From the NCBI RefSeq assembly GCF_900258435.1, contig NZ_LT992558.1, positions 2,036,965-2,100,964 on the forward strand: DNA of 64,000 nucleotides, in the 5' to 3' direction. Both the position numbers and the translations under genes were made by a program. Source of the stretch: Carnobacterium divergens. Its GTDB lineage: Bacteria > Bacillota > Bacilli > Lactobacillales > Carnobacteriaceae. Below, in pieces: positions 38,953 through 49,412 of this stretch (the first letter of the stretch is position 1; each line of letters starts with the position of its first letter). The notes below the pieces were generated by a model that had not been told where the DNA came from, did not search any database, and saw only the letters and a program-made list of their open reading frames with translations.

Positions 38953-38995
38953 AAAAAAAGATGGGAAAGAGTAAATTTACTCTTTCCCATCTTTA
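38953..38995 (-). terminator. terminator of rny
   Basis: Arms GATGGGAAAGAGTAAA and TTTACTCTTTCCCATC form a perfect 16-bp stem with almost no loop, with a minus-strand T-run. Confidence 0.92.
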
Positions 38996-39001
38996 GGATG
39001 C

Positions 39002-40561
39002 TTATTTTGCGTAATCAACCGCTCTTGTTTCACGAATAACGGTTACTTTTATGTGCCCTGGATAATCAAGTTCATCTTCAATTCGTTTTCGAATGTCACG
39101 AGCTAAACTGATTGCACCAAGATCATCAATTTGTTCAGGTTGAACCATAATACGAACTTCGCGCCCTGCTTGAATAGCGAAACTTCTTTCAACGCCTTCA
39201 AAACTATTCGAAATGCCTTCAAGTTTTTCTAAACGACGGATGTAGTTTTCAAGAGATTCACTTCTCGCTCCTGGTCTCGCCGCTGATAATGCATCCGCTG
39301 CTGCAACTAATACGGATATAACCGAAGTGGCTTCGGTATCTCCATGATGAGATGCGATGGCATTGATAACAGTTGCATTTTCTTTGTATTTCGTCGCAAT
39401 CTCTTCACCGATTTCTACGTGAGAACCTTCAATTTCGTGATCTAACGCTTTACCAATATCATGAAGCAAACCAGCCCGTTTTGCTAAGGCAACGTCTTCT
39501 CCAAGTTCTGCTGCTAAAACACCTGCTAATTTAGCTACTTCAATCGAGTGATTTAAAACATTTTGACCGTAACTTGTTCTAAAGCGTAAACGACCTAGAA
39601 TCTTAATTAAATCTGGATGCAATGAATGAACACCAACATCAAAGGTTGCTTGTTCCCCAATTTCTCGGATGCGCTCATCCATTTCTTTTCTTGATTTTTC
39701 AACCATCTCTTCAATTCGAGCTGGATGAATTCGACCATCTTGAATTAATTTTTCAAGTGTCATTCTTGCTATTTCGCGTCTGATTGGATCAAATCCACTT
39801 AAAATAACAGCTTCAGGAGTATCATCAATAATCAAATCAATTCCTGTTAGAGTTTCAAGGGTTCTGATATTACGGCCTTCACGACCAATAATCCGACCTT
39901 TCATTTCATCACTTGGTAATGTGACTACCGAAACTGTCGTCTCAGAAACTTGATCTGCTGCACAACGTTGAATTGCTAATGAAATCAGATTTTTTGCTTT
40001 TCGATCTGCTTCTTCTTTAGCACGTTGTTCAGAATCTTTAACCATTACAGCTAATTCATGGGATAAATCTTCTTCTGTTTCTTTGATAATCATGCTTTTA
40101 GCTTCTTCTCGTGATAAAGCCGCAACTCTTTCTAATTCAAGTTGTTGTTCCTCAACTAGTAATGTTGCTTTTTTCTCTTGATCGTCAATTAGCTGTTGTC
40201 TTGAACTTAGTTTTTCTTCTTTGGCTTCAAGGGAACGTTCTCGTTTTTCTAGTCCGTCATCTTTGCGGTCTAGGTTCTCTTCACGTTGTAGTAAACGATT
40301 TTCTTGTTTCAGAATGTCGCTTCTTCTCTCTTTTAGCTCCGTTTCAATTTCAGTTCGGTATCTGTGATTTTCATCCTTCGCCTCCAACAAAGCTTCTTTT
40401 TTCATGGTCTCTGCTTCTCTTCTTGCTTCCTCCAAAATTCCAGTTGCAGTGTTTCTAGCTCCTGCTAGTTCCTTTTCGTGAGTTGACTTGCGGACGATAT
40501 ATCCTGCGATTAGACCAACAACTAAAGCAACGATAGCGAAGGCTACACTAATAATTAACAT
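39002..40561 (-). CDS. rny: ribonuclease Y
   Basis: Membrane-anchored endoribonuclease that starts decay of many mRNAs and nucleates the Gram-positive degradosome. The 519-residue length is typical. Residues 1-22 are the membrane anchor; 30-190 a charged coiled coil; a KH RNA-binding domain includes [13 protein letters not shown] (near 225); the HD catalytic domain has [10 protein letters not shown] at about 367, followed by SHHGDTEA and [14 protein letters not shown]. It has a strong promoter at 40678-40706, a leader of about 110 nt and its own terminator. Confidence 0.97.
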   Translation of the reverse strand: MLIISVAFAIVALVVGLIAGYIVRKSTHEKELAGARNTATGILEEARREAETMKKEALLEAKDENHRYRTEIETELKERRSDILKQENRLLQREENLDRKDDGLEKRERSLEAKEEKLSSRQQLIDDQEKKATLLVEEQQLELERVAALSREEAKSMIIKETEEDLSHELAVMVKDSEQRAKEEADRKAKNLISLAIQRCAADQVSETTVSVVTLPSDEMKGRIIGREGRNIRTLETLTGIDLIIDDTPEAVILSGFDPIRREIARMTLEKLIQDGRIHPARIEEMVEKSRKEMDERIREIGEQATFDVGVHSLHPDLIKILGRLRFRTSYGQNVLNHSIEVAKLAGVLAAELGEDVALAKRAGLLHDIGKALDHEIEGSHVEIGEEIATKYKENATVINAIASHHGDTEATSVISVLVAAADALSAARPGARSESLENYIRRLEKLEGISNSFEGVERSFAIQAGREVRIMVQPEQIDDLGAISLARDIRKRIEDELDYPGHIKVTVIRETRAVDYAK

Positions 40562-40677
40562 TCTTCCACCTCCGTATCATGTATTTAATTGGTCATTTAT
40601 CATTTCTTTTGGTAAAAATATTGTTTTTAACAAATTTTTATCCCTATCTTTTATAAGTGTAATACAACACACCTCTA

Positions 40678-40706
40678 ATTTTAATTGTAGAGAGGGTACA
40701 TGTCAA
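40678..40706 (-). promoter_or_regulatory. rny promoter
   Basis: Minus strand TTGACA (40701-40706), 17 bases, TAAAAT (40678-40683): a perfect -35 and a one-mismatch -10. The rest of the 341-bp rny-recA gap holds the rny leader and the recA terminator; I see no gene in it. Confidence 0.8.
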
Positions 40707-40854
40707 CTTAAATAGTGTGATTTGTTGAACCTTTTTATAAATATCAGTTATCTATCAAATTAAATAATTATAGTTATCGTTATTAATTTATTGTTTATAC
40801 TCTAGTTTTCTATTTTTTCTGTTAAATCTCCATTGATAGCGCTCTCTTTTTATT

Positions 40855-40896
40855 TAAAAAAAAGAAGTCAATTTATTTTTTAAATTGACTTCTTTC
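40855..40896 (-). terminator. terminator of recA
   Basis: Perfect 12-bp arms GAAGTCAATTTA and TAAATTGACTTC with a T-run on the minus strand. Confidence 0.92.
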
Positions 40897-40902
40897 ATCT
40901 AT

Positions 40903-41997
40903 TTATTTTTCGATTTCTGGTAAATCTAAAACAAGTTCACTTTTTTCTGCAACTTGTTTTTTTGTTTCTTTTGCCGTTTTCTTTTCAGAAGTTTTTTCTG
41001 CAACTTCTTCACCAATTCCATAGGCTGCACGAACTTTTTTCTCAATTTCTTCTCTTAACTCAGGATTGTCTTTAAAGTATTTCTTCGCATTCTCACGACC
41101 TTGACCAATTCGTTCGCCTTCGTATGAATACCAAGCACCACTCTTATCAACGATGTCTTTTTCTGACCCCATATCTAATAGCTCACCAACTTGAGATATT
41201 CCTTCACCGTACATAATATCTACTTCAGCTACTTTAAAAGGAGGAGCAACTTTATTTTTTACTACTTTAATTTTCGTTCTATTCCCAACAACGTCGGTGC
41301 CATTTTTGATTTGTTCTGCACGACGCACTTCCAAACGAACTGTTGCGTAGAATTTTAATGCGCGACCACCTGGTGTAATTTCAGGATTCCCAAACATTAC
41401 GCCAACTTTTTCACGAATTTGATTGATAAATAGTGCAATTGTTTTCGTTTTATTAATTGAACCTGATAGTTTCCGTAAGGCTTGAGACATTAAACGAGCT
41501 TGTAAACCAACATGACTCGCTCCCATCTCGCCTTCAATCTCTGCACGAGGAACTAATGCTGCTACTGAATCGATTACAACAATATCAACCGCACCACTTG
41601 ATACTAAAGCATCAGCGATTTCTAATCCTTGTTCGCCTGTATCTGGTTGAGATAATAGCAACTCATCAATGTCTACACCTAGATTTTGTGCATATTGGGG
41701 ATCTAATGCGTGTTCAGCATCAATAAAGGCAGCAATTCCGCCTTGTTTTTGAACTTCAGCAACTGCGTGTAACGCTACCGTTGTTTTACCTGAACTCTCA
41801 GGTCCATAAACTTCAACGATACGCCCTTTTGGAAATCCACCTACTCCTAAAGCCACATCTAGTGCTAATGAACCACTAGGGATGGTTGAAATTTGAGTAT
41901 CAACTTTTTCGCCTAGTTTCATTACGGAACCCTTACCAAAACTCTTTTCAATTTTTTTCAATGCTGCGTCCAATGCTTGTTTACGATCATCTGCCAT
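40903..41997 (-). CDS. recA: recombinase RecA
   Basis: Forms filaments on single-stranded DNA, promotes strand exchange and triggers LexA self-cleavage. The 364-residue protein has Walker [10 protein letters not shown] at 65-73, Walker B LLLSQPD-type sequence, loop 1 [19 protein letters not shown] and loop 2 [20 protein letters not shown]. The C-terminal tail is rich in Lys and Glu. cinA is upstream on the same strand, as in many competent Firmicutes, but an SOS-type promoter lies between them. Confidence 0.98.
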   Translation of the reverse strand: MADDRKQALDAALKKIEKSFGKGSVMKLGEKVDTQISTIPSGSLALDVALGVGGFPKGRIVEVYGPESSGKTTVALHAVAEVQKQGGIAAFIDAEHALDPQYAQNLGVDIDELLLSQPDTGEQGLEIADALVSSGAVDIVVIDSVAALVPRAEIEGEMGASHVGLQARLMSQALRKLSGSINKTKTIALFINQIREKVGVMFGNPEITPGGRALKFYATVRLEVRRAEQIKNGTDVVGNRTKIKVVKNKVAPPFKVAEVDIMYGEGISQVGELLDMGSEKDIVDKSGAWYSYEGERIGQGRENAKKYFKDNPELREEIEKKVRAAYGIGEEVAEKTSEKKTAKETKKQVAEKSELVLDLPEIEK

Positions 41998-42073
41998 TAA
42001 AATTCCTCCTCAATCTATCTTCAAAAATATTATTTACTAGTTCATTATCAGTTATTTTACGGTTACAAGTTAT

Positions 42074-42124
42074 ATAATAATAGTTCTTACTAAAAAAAGC
42101 AAGAGAAAATCGAACAAACATTCG
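42074..42124 (-). promoter_or_regulatory. recA promoter with LexA (SOS) box
   Basis: Minus strand TTGCTT (42097-42102), 17 bases, TATTAT (42074-42079). The LexA-like box CGAACAAACATTCG (42111-42124) lies just upstream of the -35 and matches nine of ten fixed SOS-box bases. Confidence 0.75.
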
Positions 42125-42179
42125 GTTAAAAGATATTTATTTTTCTTTAACCTTTAGAAACCTATCTGTATCAACGATT

Positions 42180-43448
42180 TCAACTTTCTGTTTCTATTGG
42201 CAAAGAGAGCAATACTCTTCGAATTAAATCAAATCCCGCTAAAATCGCTTGTTCTCGATTTCCGTTTCGATCTCTGGAAAAATGATGACAAACGGCTATT
42301 GTTGGTTGATTTTCTTGCGCCAGCGCGATCCAAACTGTTCCTACCGGTTGATTTTCAAGCATAGCTGGGCCTGCAACGCCAGTAAATGATAGGGCCATTT
42401 TGGTTTTCATTAATTGTCGAATCCCCTCTGCCATTTCAATTGCACATTCTTTACTGACTGCACCTTTTTCAGTTAATGTTTTTCCTGAAACACCAAGTAG
42501 CTGTTCTTTGATTTCATTTTGATAGGCAACAACACCCCCGCTAAAGATATCTGAAGCACCTGCCACACTTGCTAACAGACTTTGAAAGCCACCGCCTGTT
42601 AAACTTTCAGCGGCTGTAATTGTGAGTGCTTGTGTTTTTAGTAATTCAACAACTACTTCTGGTAATCGAGTCGTGTCTCCATAGCCATAAAAATACTCAC
42701 CTACGCGCAGTTGGATCTTTTCTTCTAAGTTGTCCAATAACATTTGACAACAGGCCTGAGAGTCTCCGTTAGCAGTAATTCTAAGTGTCACTTCATAATC
42801 TCCTGCATAAGGGGCTAATGTTGGATTGGTTTGTTCTTCAATTAAGTCATCTAATACCGTAACCAGTCGTGATTCGCCGATGCCATAAAAGCGCAATACT
42901 CTAGAAACCATCAAGGATTCGGTTGGGTTTTCTTTTTGTAATAGTGGCTTAGCCTCATTTAAAAACATCGGTTTCAATTCATTGGGGGGGCCGGGTAACA
43001 ATAAGTAGTTCACGCTATCTTTTTTTAAGAACATGCCTGCTGCTAACCCCGTTTTATTAGCTAGTACGGTTGATCCTTCAATGACCAGTGCTTGTAGTCG
43101 ATTGTTTTCCGTCATCGGGCGTTTGCTTCTTTGATGGAATGCTTGAATTTTTTCAAGAGCATTTTGGTCACTTACCAATTTCCTTTTTAGATGAGCGGCT
43201 ACTGTCTGTTTTGTCATATCATCTTTTGTGGGTCCCAAGCCACCTGTTAAGATAATCAAATCGTTTCTTTTTTCAGCTTGTTCTAAAACTGTCTCTAAGC
43301 GCTTGGCATTATCCCCAACCACTACATGATGGTAAACATTTATTCCTAAGGCTGCTAACTCTTGTGATAAGAAAGCTGCATTTGTGTTAACAATTTGACC
43401 CAATAGTAGTTCGGTACCTACTGCAATAATTTCAGCTTTCATCTTCAT
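42180..43448 (-). CDS. cinA: CinA-family protein
   Basis: A 422-residue competence/damage-inducible protein with an N-terminal molybdopterin-binding-like domain ([47 protein letters not shown]) and a C-terminal CinA/PncC domain ([32 protein letters not shown]) that in relatives deamidates nicotinamide mononucleotide. In streptococci cinA and recA are co-transcribed; here the gap holds an SOS promoter for recA and no strong terminator after cinA, so both modes are possible. Confidence 0.94.
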   Translation of the reverse strand: MKMKAEIIAVGTELLLGQIVNTNAAFLSQELAALGINVYHHVVVGDNAKRLETVLEQAEKRNDLIILTGGLGPTKDDMTKQTVAAHLKRKLVSDQNALEKIQAFHQRSKRPMTENNRLQALVIEGSTVLANKTGLAAGMFLKKDSVNYLLLPGPPNELKPMFLNEAKPLLQKENPTESLMVSRVLRFYGIGESRLVTVLDDLIEEQTNPTLAPYAGDYEVTLRITANGDSQACCQMLLDNLEEKIQLRVGEYFYGYGDTTRLPEVVVELLKTQALTITAAESLTGGGFQSLLASVAGASDIFSGGVVAYQNEIKEQLLGVSGKTLTEKGAVSKECAIEMAEGIRQLMKTKMALSFTGVAGPAMLENQPVGTVWIALAQENQPTIAVCHHFSRDRNGNREQAILAGFDLIRRVLLSLPIETES

Positions 43449-43542
43449 CTCTCCTCTTATTTTATATTATCTGCATTCGTTTCATTTTTCATTTTTTTGA
43501 TAAATTCAATGAATTCTCTTATTTATTTTAGCACAATTCGAT

Positions 43543-43581
43543 AAAAAAAGAGAAGCTTAGCAAATCGCCAGCTTCTCTTTC
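43543..43581 (-). terminator. terminator of pgsA
   Basis: Arms AAAGAGAAGCT and AGCTTCTCTTT with a minus-strand T-run. Confidence 0.88.
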
Positions 43582-43585
43582 ATTC

Positions 43586-44164
43586 TTACATAGATCCTTT
43601 AAAAACGTCTTTATTTTTTATGAAGTAGTCAACACCTGAATAGATTGTAAAGAACAAGCAGACATATAACATAATCGTTGCGAATGGAAAACCCATTCCT
43701 TCAAATGGAAAATTATTTAAGAATAATAAAATAATTGCCACCATCTGTGTAGCTGTTTTGATTTTCCCTGGCATAGCAGCAGCCATCACTTCACCGTCTC
43801 CAACTAGTAATAAACGTAAACCTGTTACTGCTAATTCACGACAAATGATAATTGCAACGACCCAAGAAGGAACAATGCCTTGACCAACTAGTACGATAAA
43901 AGCCGTTACTACAAGCATTTTATCTGCTAATGGATCCGCAAACTTCCCAAAATTTGTGACTAAACCTCTTGCGCGGGCAATTTTGCCATCTAACCAATCT
44001 GTTATACTTGCTAAAGCAAAAATAATGGCACCCACCAATTGAGTCACTTCAATTGATGAACCTAGTACTGATACTTCTCCCCAGTTTAACGGTGCTAAAA
44101 CAATCACCATAAAAATAGGAATCATAAAAATACGAAGAACGGTTAACTTATTTGGTAAATTCAA
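43586..44164 (-). CDS. pgsA: phosphatidylglycerophosphate synthase
   Basis: Makes phosphatidylglycerophosphate from CDP-diacylglycerol and glycerol-3-phosphate, the step leading to phosphatidylglycerol, the substrate of MprF. A TTG at 44164 sits eight bases after GGAGG, giving 192 residues starting MNLPNKLTVLRIFMIP; a GTG five codons earlier overlaps that site. The CDP-alcohol phosphotransferase motif D-x2-DG-x2-AR-x8-G-x3-D-x3-D is complete in ITDWLDGKIARARG and GKFADPLADK. It has about five membrane helices. Confidence 0.95.
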   Translation of the reverse strand: MNLPNKLTVLRIFMIPIFMVIVLAPLNWGEVSVLGSSIEVTQLVGAIIFALASITDWLDGKIARARGLVTNFGKFADPLADKMLVVTAFIVLVGQGIVPSWVVAIIICRELAVTGLRLLLVGDGEVMAAAMPGKIKTATQMVAIILLFLNNFPFEGMGFPFATIMLYVCLFFTIYSGVDYFIKNKDVFKGSM

Positions 44165-44270
44165 TAGTATTTCCTCCACTCTTAACTGATAATTCTGAAC
44201 TGAATCTCTTTAATCATAATCAACTCACTACGATTCGTCAATGAAATTCTACTCTATCCTTAGTTGTATT

Positions 44271-46340
44271 TCACTCATCTCCAAGAGCCAATTCACTCAA
44301 CTCATCGTATCCGATTTGTTCGCCTATTTGGTTGGCAACGGGGTAGTCAATTACTTTATCATCCATCATTTTTTGAACAATTTCTCGTTGCATTTGCAAG
44401 GCTAGTCGAGCATAGTAGTTTGATTGTTCCACTTCATCTATATCATCTTGGCTTTGTTTCATAAAGCGATTGTAACGTTGAATAACTCGCAGTGTTTCTT
44501 TTCTGTTAGTGGCATTCATTTGATTTTGCAGCGCTTGAATCGTTGCCTCTGCACTGATTTTTTGGGCCAACTTAAATTCTTCCATGATTTGCTGATTGTT
44601 CTTAAATCGTGAACTGAAGTGTTCTTTAATGTCTTTTTCTTCCATATGATTTAATCGATTTCTCAGCAAACTAAATTTCAATCGGAAAAAGATTTTCTTA
44701 ATGAAGTTCTTTTCTTCAAACTGTTTAGAAGAAGCTCTAAATACTGAAAACAACTCATGGGCTTGTTTAGAAATCACATTATTGTTGTATAAATCATCAA
44801 TTGTTTCAGATTGAATCGTACTAGCGTAATTCAGCAATTGTTTCACTTGTTTTTTATCCATTTCACGAATCGAAACCTCTTCTGTATCTGCTAATTTCCG
44901 CGTCAATTCTACAACTGTTTGATTGATGTAATATTGATTTGAAGGGGTCCTTTTAGCTTCTAATTGTTGACTTGTTTGTTTTAAAAGTAGTGCATATGCT
45001 GCTTTAAAATCTAAGAAATCCGTCCTTATTTCAGGTTCTTCTTCCTTAGGTAAAATCAACGGTAAGAAAATCGTCGCACTGACTAAACTAATTAAAATAA
45101 TCATCGCCGTAATAAATAACAATTCATTACGTAAGGGAAAGGCTTGTCCATTTGTTAAAACCAACGGAATTGACAAAGCCGTTGCTAACGAAATGGTTCC
45201 ATGAACGCCTGCTAAAGTTGTGATTAACGCATATTTCCCTCGGCTGATTTGATCTACTTGTTTCTTTTCAGCACCCAATACAAAAGATTTGAAATAATCT
45301 TCAAATTTCATCGCATTCGGTTCGACAAAATGTTCATGCAGTAAATAGACCCAACTAAAACGAACGGCCATTAGAAATAACGAAATGATTAACGCTAATC
45401 CTAATAACTCTCCAACTAAAAAATTTTCTTTCGTCCAAATCTTAGTAATAACTGAAGGCAATGTAGCTCCTAATAATAAAAATACTAGGCTATTTAGAAA
45501 ATAGACTACCGTCCCCCAAACATTACTTGAAACCATCTGAAGTTTTGTCGTTGTTGCTTGCAGATGGTCATGCTCAACACCATGAACGATTCCTGCTGCT
45601 ACCATTGCTAGTACGCCTGAAAATTCAAAATGCTCTGCAGCAATAAAGATGGTAAAGGGGGTAATCAATTGAATCAGTACCAATAACTCCGTTTGTTCCA
45701 ACCTCATATTTCGTAATTGCAATCGTAACTTAACAAAAAGAAAACCGGCGATTCCTCCAAAAAGAATACCACCAAAAGCCGCAATTAAAAATTCAAAGCT
45801 GGCTTCTTTTACTGAAAAATAACCCGTCATTACGACCCCTAAAGCAACTTTAAAAGATACTAGACCCGCAGCATCATTAATCAAAGACTCGCCTTCTAAA
45901 ACTGCCATAATGTTATCTGGTAACTTAATATTTTTTACAATTGATTTTAACGCTACTGTATCCGTTGGTGAAACAATTGCCGATAACGCAAATGAAACAG
46001 GTAGCGGCAAAGCAGGTATCAACCAATGAATCAAAAAGCCTCCTGCCACTACTAAAAGTAGAACTAACCCAAAGGCTAAAAGTAAAATCGGCCCTCTCAA
46101 CTTCCATAATTCTTTGCGTGAAATGTTTTGTCCCTCATAAAAAACTAGTGGTGCGATAATGCCAATCATAAATAATTCCGGTTCAAAATGAATCGTAGTC
46201 TGTTCAACTGGTACAACTGCTATCAGCAACCCAATTAAAATTTGAATAAGTGCCAATGGGATTTTAGGAATGTATTTGCTAACAACTGCGGATAAGAGGA
46301 CACCGGCAACCATTAAAATAAATAAAACTAAACTGTCCAT
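44271..46340 (-). CDS. CPA1-family Na+/H+ antiporter
   Basis: A 689-residue membrane exchanger. The ATG at 46340 is six bases after GGAGG. The first 410 residues hold about 11-12 helices with the cation-site motif EGESLINDAAGLV and SAIVSPTDTVAL; a long cytoplasmic regulatory region of about 270 residues, largely helical and charged, follows, like NhaP/NHE-type bacterial exchangers. It probably exports Na+ (or K+) for H+ at high pH or salt. It lies between rodZ and pgsA. Confidence 0.9.
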   Translation of the reverse strand: MDSLVLFILMVAGVLLSAVVSKYIPKIPLALIQILIGLLIAVVPVEQTTIHFEPELFMIGIIAPLVFYEGQNISRKELWKLRGPILLLAFGLVLLLVVAGGFLIHWLIPALPLPVSFALSAIVSPTDTVALKSIVKNIKLPDNIMAVLEGESLINDAAGLVSFKVALGVVMTGYFSVKEASFEFLIAAFGGILFGGIAGFLFVKLRLQLRNMRLEQTELLVLIQLITPFTIFIAAEHFEFSGVLAMVAAGIVHGVEHDHLQATTTKLQMVSSNVWGTVVYFLNSLVFLLLGATLPSVITKIWTKENFLVGELLGLALIISLFLMAVRFSWVYLLHEHFVEPNAMKFEDYFKSFVLGAEKKQVDQISRGKYALITTLAGVHGTISLATALSIPLVLTNGQAFPLRNELLFITAMIILISLVSATIFLPLILPKEEEPEIRTDFLDFKAAYALLLKQTSQQLEAKRTPSNQYYINQTVVELTRKLADTEEVSIREMDKKQVKQLLNYASTIQSETIDDLYNNNVISKQAHELFSVFRASSKQFEEKNFIKKIFFRLKFSLLRNRLNHMEEKDIKEHFSSRFKNNQQIMEEFKLAQKISAEATIQALQNQMNATNRKETLRVIQRYNRFMKQSQDDIDEVEQSNYYARLALQMQREIVQKMMDDKVIDYPVANQIGEQIGYDELSELALGDE

Positions 46341-46366
46341 CAAACTCCTCCTATTATTTTTATTCT

Positions 46367-46406
46367 CAAAAAAAATAGCGCCATCTATTAGATAGATGAC
46401 ACTATT
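46367..46406 (-). terminator. terminator of rodZ
   Basis: Arms AATAGTGTCATCTA and TAGATGGCGCTATT (read on the minus strand, with G-U pairs) followed by eight T. Confidence 0.85.
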
Positions 46407-46420
46407 ATCGAACTACTCTA

Positions 46421-47290
46421 TTATGAAGCTGGAGTTAGTTGTAATTGAATATTTTGTGTCACTGAATTTGCAGCTTCTGGAGCGTAAGGAATATCCGTTC
46501 CATTCAACGTAATTTTTGTTGCTTTTGCATTTCCTACTACGATTGTGACTGCAGTTGTACCTGCTGGAATTGGGACTTCTAAGTTTTCACCACTTTGCAT
46601 GGTTTTTTGATCAACTTGAACGCCAGCAATTGTAACACCGACCCAACTTGCCCCACCTTGTGCTGTAAGAACTAATGAACCAGGTTCCGTTGCATTTTTA
46701 ACAGTATAGGTTGTATTGCTTCCAGTTGAAGAAGCAATCGCTACTTCTTGTTTTGGCTTTTCTGGTTCTTTTGAAGATTCGGCTTCAGAACTACTTTCTT
46801 TTTTGCTACTGCTTGATTCTTCAGCTGAACTAGTAATTGAAACACTCTCTGAATCTTTTGAAATCATCGGTTCTTTTTCTTTGTTGCCACTCTTCGTTGC
46901 AGCAAACCAAATCGCACCCGTAATTGCTAACACAATTGCGACAATAATGATTGTTGGTAAAATCGATTGAATTTTTTCCAACCAGATATTTGCAACATGA
47001 TTTTCAGAACGAGTCTGACTCGTTGAAACTTTCTCAACATATTCTTCATCATGTGTTTGCGGAACGTCTTCTGTATACTCTTCTAGCAATTGATCGCCAT
47101 TTAAACCAACGGTATCAGCATATTGCTTAATAAATGCGCGAGCATAGAATTTTCCAGGCATCACATCAAAATTTCCCTCTTCAATCGCAATCAAATAACG
47201 TTTTTGAATTTTAGTCATTTGTTGTAAATCGTCAAGCGTATACCCTTTTGCTTTTCTAGCTTCTTGCAATTTCATGCCAATTTCATTCAT
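46421..47290 (-). CDS. rodZ: RodZ-like cell-shape protein (YmfM)
   Basis: A 289-residue bitopic membrane protein. Residues 1-70 are a helix-turn-helix of the Cro/xre-like RodZ type (LQEARKAKGYTLDDLQQMTKIQKRYLIAIEEG); one membrane segment lies at about 110-132; a Ser/Glu-rich linker (about 140-185) and an external beta domain (DUF4115) follow. RodZ links MreB to the membrane elongation machine. Upstream neighbours ymfI, ymfH and ymfF and downstream pgsA match the Bacillus ymf-pgsA order. Confidence 0.92.
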   Translation of the reverse strand: MNEIGMKLQEARKAKGYTLDDLQQMTKIQKRYLIAIEEGNFDVMPGKFYARAFIKQYADTVGLNGDQLLEEYTEDVPQTHDEEYVEKVSTSQTRSENHVANIWLEKIQSILPTIIIVAIVLAITGAIWFAATKSGNKEKEPMISKDSESVSITSSAEESSSSKKESSSEAESSKEPEKPKQEVAIASSTGSNTTYTVKNATEPGSLVLTAQGGASWVGVTIAGVQVDQKTMQSGENLEVPIPAGTTAVTIVVGNAKATKITLNGTDIPYAPEAANSVTQNIQLQLTPAS

Positions 47291-47388
47291 TATATTTTCA
47301 CCTACCAGATCTCTTTTTTAGAGAACTAAAATTCTCATATCTTACATATTATAACATAAATAATGGAGTCAGAATATTAATTTTTTCT

Positions 47389-48114
47389 TTACTTTAACCA
47401 ACCTCCACTGATGGTTAAAGTTTGGCCTGTCATGTAACGGCTCTCTTTTTTTAGAAGCTGTTTTGCCCAAAAGCTAATTTCATTTGGCTGTCCTAAACGA
47501 CCAACTGGAATTTCTTGAACCAATTCGGTCACTTCTGTTTCACTAAACTCGCTATTCATTTTCGTTTGAATCGCACCTGGAGCTATGGCGTTGACTGTGA
47601 TGCCAAGACTTGCAACTTCCTTACTGTAGGCTTTTACAAATGCTAATTGAGCCCCTTTTAGTGTAGAATACAAAACTTCCATTGCACTTCCAACTTCGCC
47701 ATAAACCGAACTGATAAAAACAATTCTACCTAATGTCGATTTCGCTAGTTTAGGTTGCAATTTTTGCAAGAGAAGGAGTGGCGTTTTAAGATGAACTTGC
47801 CACATTTTTTCCATCTCTACCGCCGATACTTCTGTCAGCAATTGATAGCTTGTAAAGCCACTTGAAAAAATAACTGCATCTACTTGAAAAAGAGCCTCTA
47901 AAAAAGTGGCAACGCCTTTTTCATCTGTCATATCTAAGGTTAATTTAAAAAAATCTTGTTTTGGAAATTGATTTTGATACCTCTCTAATTGCTCATCTAA
48001 GCTAAGATGATCTTTAAAGCCATGTAAATAAAGGGACCATCCGTCAGATGCTAAATCTGCTGCAATGGCTTTGCCGATATCTCCACTAGCCCCCATTACC
48101 AATGCAAATTTCAT
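47389..48114 (-). CDS. ymfI: short-chain reductase YmfI (EF-P-modifying type)
   Basis: A 241-residue NAD(P)-dependent SDR. The cofactor motif GASGDIGKAIA starts at residue 9; the catalytic triad is in SSVYGEVGSAMEVLYSTLKG (Ser, Tyr and Lys with normal spacing). In Bacillus YmfI reduces a 5-aminopentanone group on elongation factor P; whether this ortholog does so is inferred. The ATG overlaps the ymfH stop by four bases. Confidence 0.87.
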   Translation of the reverse strand: MKFALVMGASGDIGKAIAADLASDGWSLYLHGFKDHLSLDEQLERYQNQFPKQDFFKLTLDMTDEKGVATFLEALFQVDAVIFSSGFTSYQLLTEVSAVEMEKMWQVHLKTPLLLLQKLQPKLAKSTLGRIVFISSVYGEVGSAMEVLYSTLKGAQLAFVKAYSKEVASLGITVNAIAPGAIQTKMNSEFSETEVTELVQEIPVGRLGQPNEISFWAKQLLKKESRYMTGQTLTISGGWLK

Positions 48115-49412
48115 GACTCTTTTGCCTCTTTTGGCAAAATATGAAAGACACTCATTCTTTCGGGTACCATAAATTGCGTTGCCAACTCTTTGACTTGAGA
48201 AAGTGTGATGCTTTCAATGACTGGGACTAAATCAAATAAGCTCGCTTCTCCATATGATTCTTGACTGTATTGGTTCGCAATATATTCAATTGAATTTAAA
48301 GATTGTAAGCTTTTGCCTACCATTCTTTTTTTAATCATCGTCAAATTTTCTGCTGTTAACTCTGGACTATGAGGGGCTGTTTCTAGAATCTTTTTAACTG
48401 CATCGCTTAAAGCCGATGGATCTTTTGCATCGCCACCAATATCAATAAAATGGAACGTACGATCAAGGTTAAATTCATAGGAAAAGCTATCGTCAACGAT
48501 GCCTTCATCATACAATCGCAAGTAATTGTTTGACGTTGGACCAAATAGTAAGGTCAATAGTAAATTCATTGTGGTTTTAAAAATTAATGCTTCTCTTCCT
48601 GTTGGAGCTGGCTCGATTCCTTTAACACCAACAATACTTTTTGCACGATTAACAGGCATTTCAATTGAATCGAATGCTTTGATATCACTCACTTTTTCAG
48701 TAGGGAAAAAGCGTTGGATTTCTTGTTTTGGTGCAAACTCTTTTTTAGCTTGATTTTGACGAATCCAGTCCATCATCTCGGCTGGATCCATTTTCCCAAC
48801 TACTAATAAATTCATATTGCTAGGGTGATAAAAAGTATGGTAGCTCTCATACAAATCTTCTGCTGTAATGTCCATGATGCTTTCTACGGTTCCTGCAATG
48901 TCGATATGGATTGGATGATGCGGATACATATTTCCTACAATTCCAAAGAATAGGCGCCAATCTGGTTCATCATCATACATTTGAATTTCTTGTGCGATAA
49001 TGCCTTTTTCCTTATCAACGGTCTCTTTTGTGAAATACGGTTCTTGAACAAAGTCGAGAAGCGTCGCCACATTTTCTAAAACATAATTGGTACTTGAAAA
49101 CAGATAACTTGTTCTAGTAAAACTGGTAAATGCATTTGCAGAAGCTCCATATTTTCCGAAAACGTGAAATATATCTCCCTCTTCTTTTTCAAACATTTTA
49201 TGTTCTAAGAAATGAGCAATCCCATCCGGTACTGTTACTTTTTCAGTCTTTCCTAGCGGAATAAAACTGTTGTCGATTGACCCGTAGTTAGTTGTGAACA
49301 AGCTATAGGTTTTGTGGAAATCATTTTTAGGTAATAGCGTTACTTTCAATCCATTATCTAAGGTTTCGGTGTAAAGTGTTTCATCTAATTGTGCATAATG
49401 TTTTTTTTCCAT
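48111..49412 (-). CDS. ymfH: M16 family zinc peptidase YmfH
   Basis: A 433-residue metallopeptidase with the inverted zinc motif HFLEH followed by KMFEKE and a conserved downstream Glu region (TVDKEKGIIAQEIQMYDDEP). It overlaps ymfF by one base at its start and ymfI by four at its end. By analogy with paired M16 peptidases it probably forms a dimer with YmfF, supplying the active site. Substrate unknown. Confidence 0.9.
   Translation of the reverse strand: MEKKHYAQLDETLYTETLDNGLKVTLLPKNDFHKTYSLFTTNYGSIDNSFIPLGKTEKVTVPDGIAHFLEHKMFEKEEGDIFHVFGKYGASANAFTSFTRTSYLFSSTNYVLENVATLLDFVQEPYFTKETVDKEKGIIAQEIQMYDDEPDWRLFFGIVGNMYPHHPIHIDIAGTVESIMDITAEDLYESYHTFYHPSNMNLLVVGKMDPAEMMDWIRQNQAKKEFAPKQEIQRFFPTEKVSDIKAFDSIEMPVNRAKSIVGVKGIEPAPTGREALIFKTTMNLLLTLLFGPTSNNYLRLYDEGIVDDSFSYEFNLDRTFHFIDIGGDAKDPSALSDAVKKILETAPHSPELTAENLTMIKKRMVGKSLQSLNSIEYIANQYSQESYGEASLFDLVPVIESITLSQVKELATQFMVPERMSVFHILPKEAKES

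Noticed and set aside
42125-42152. GGTTAAA...TTTAACC inverted repeat after cinA
   Set aside because: A seven-base stem with a loop of about 15 bases and no T-run on the minus strand; not a convincing terminator.
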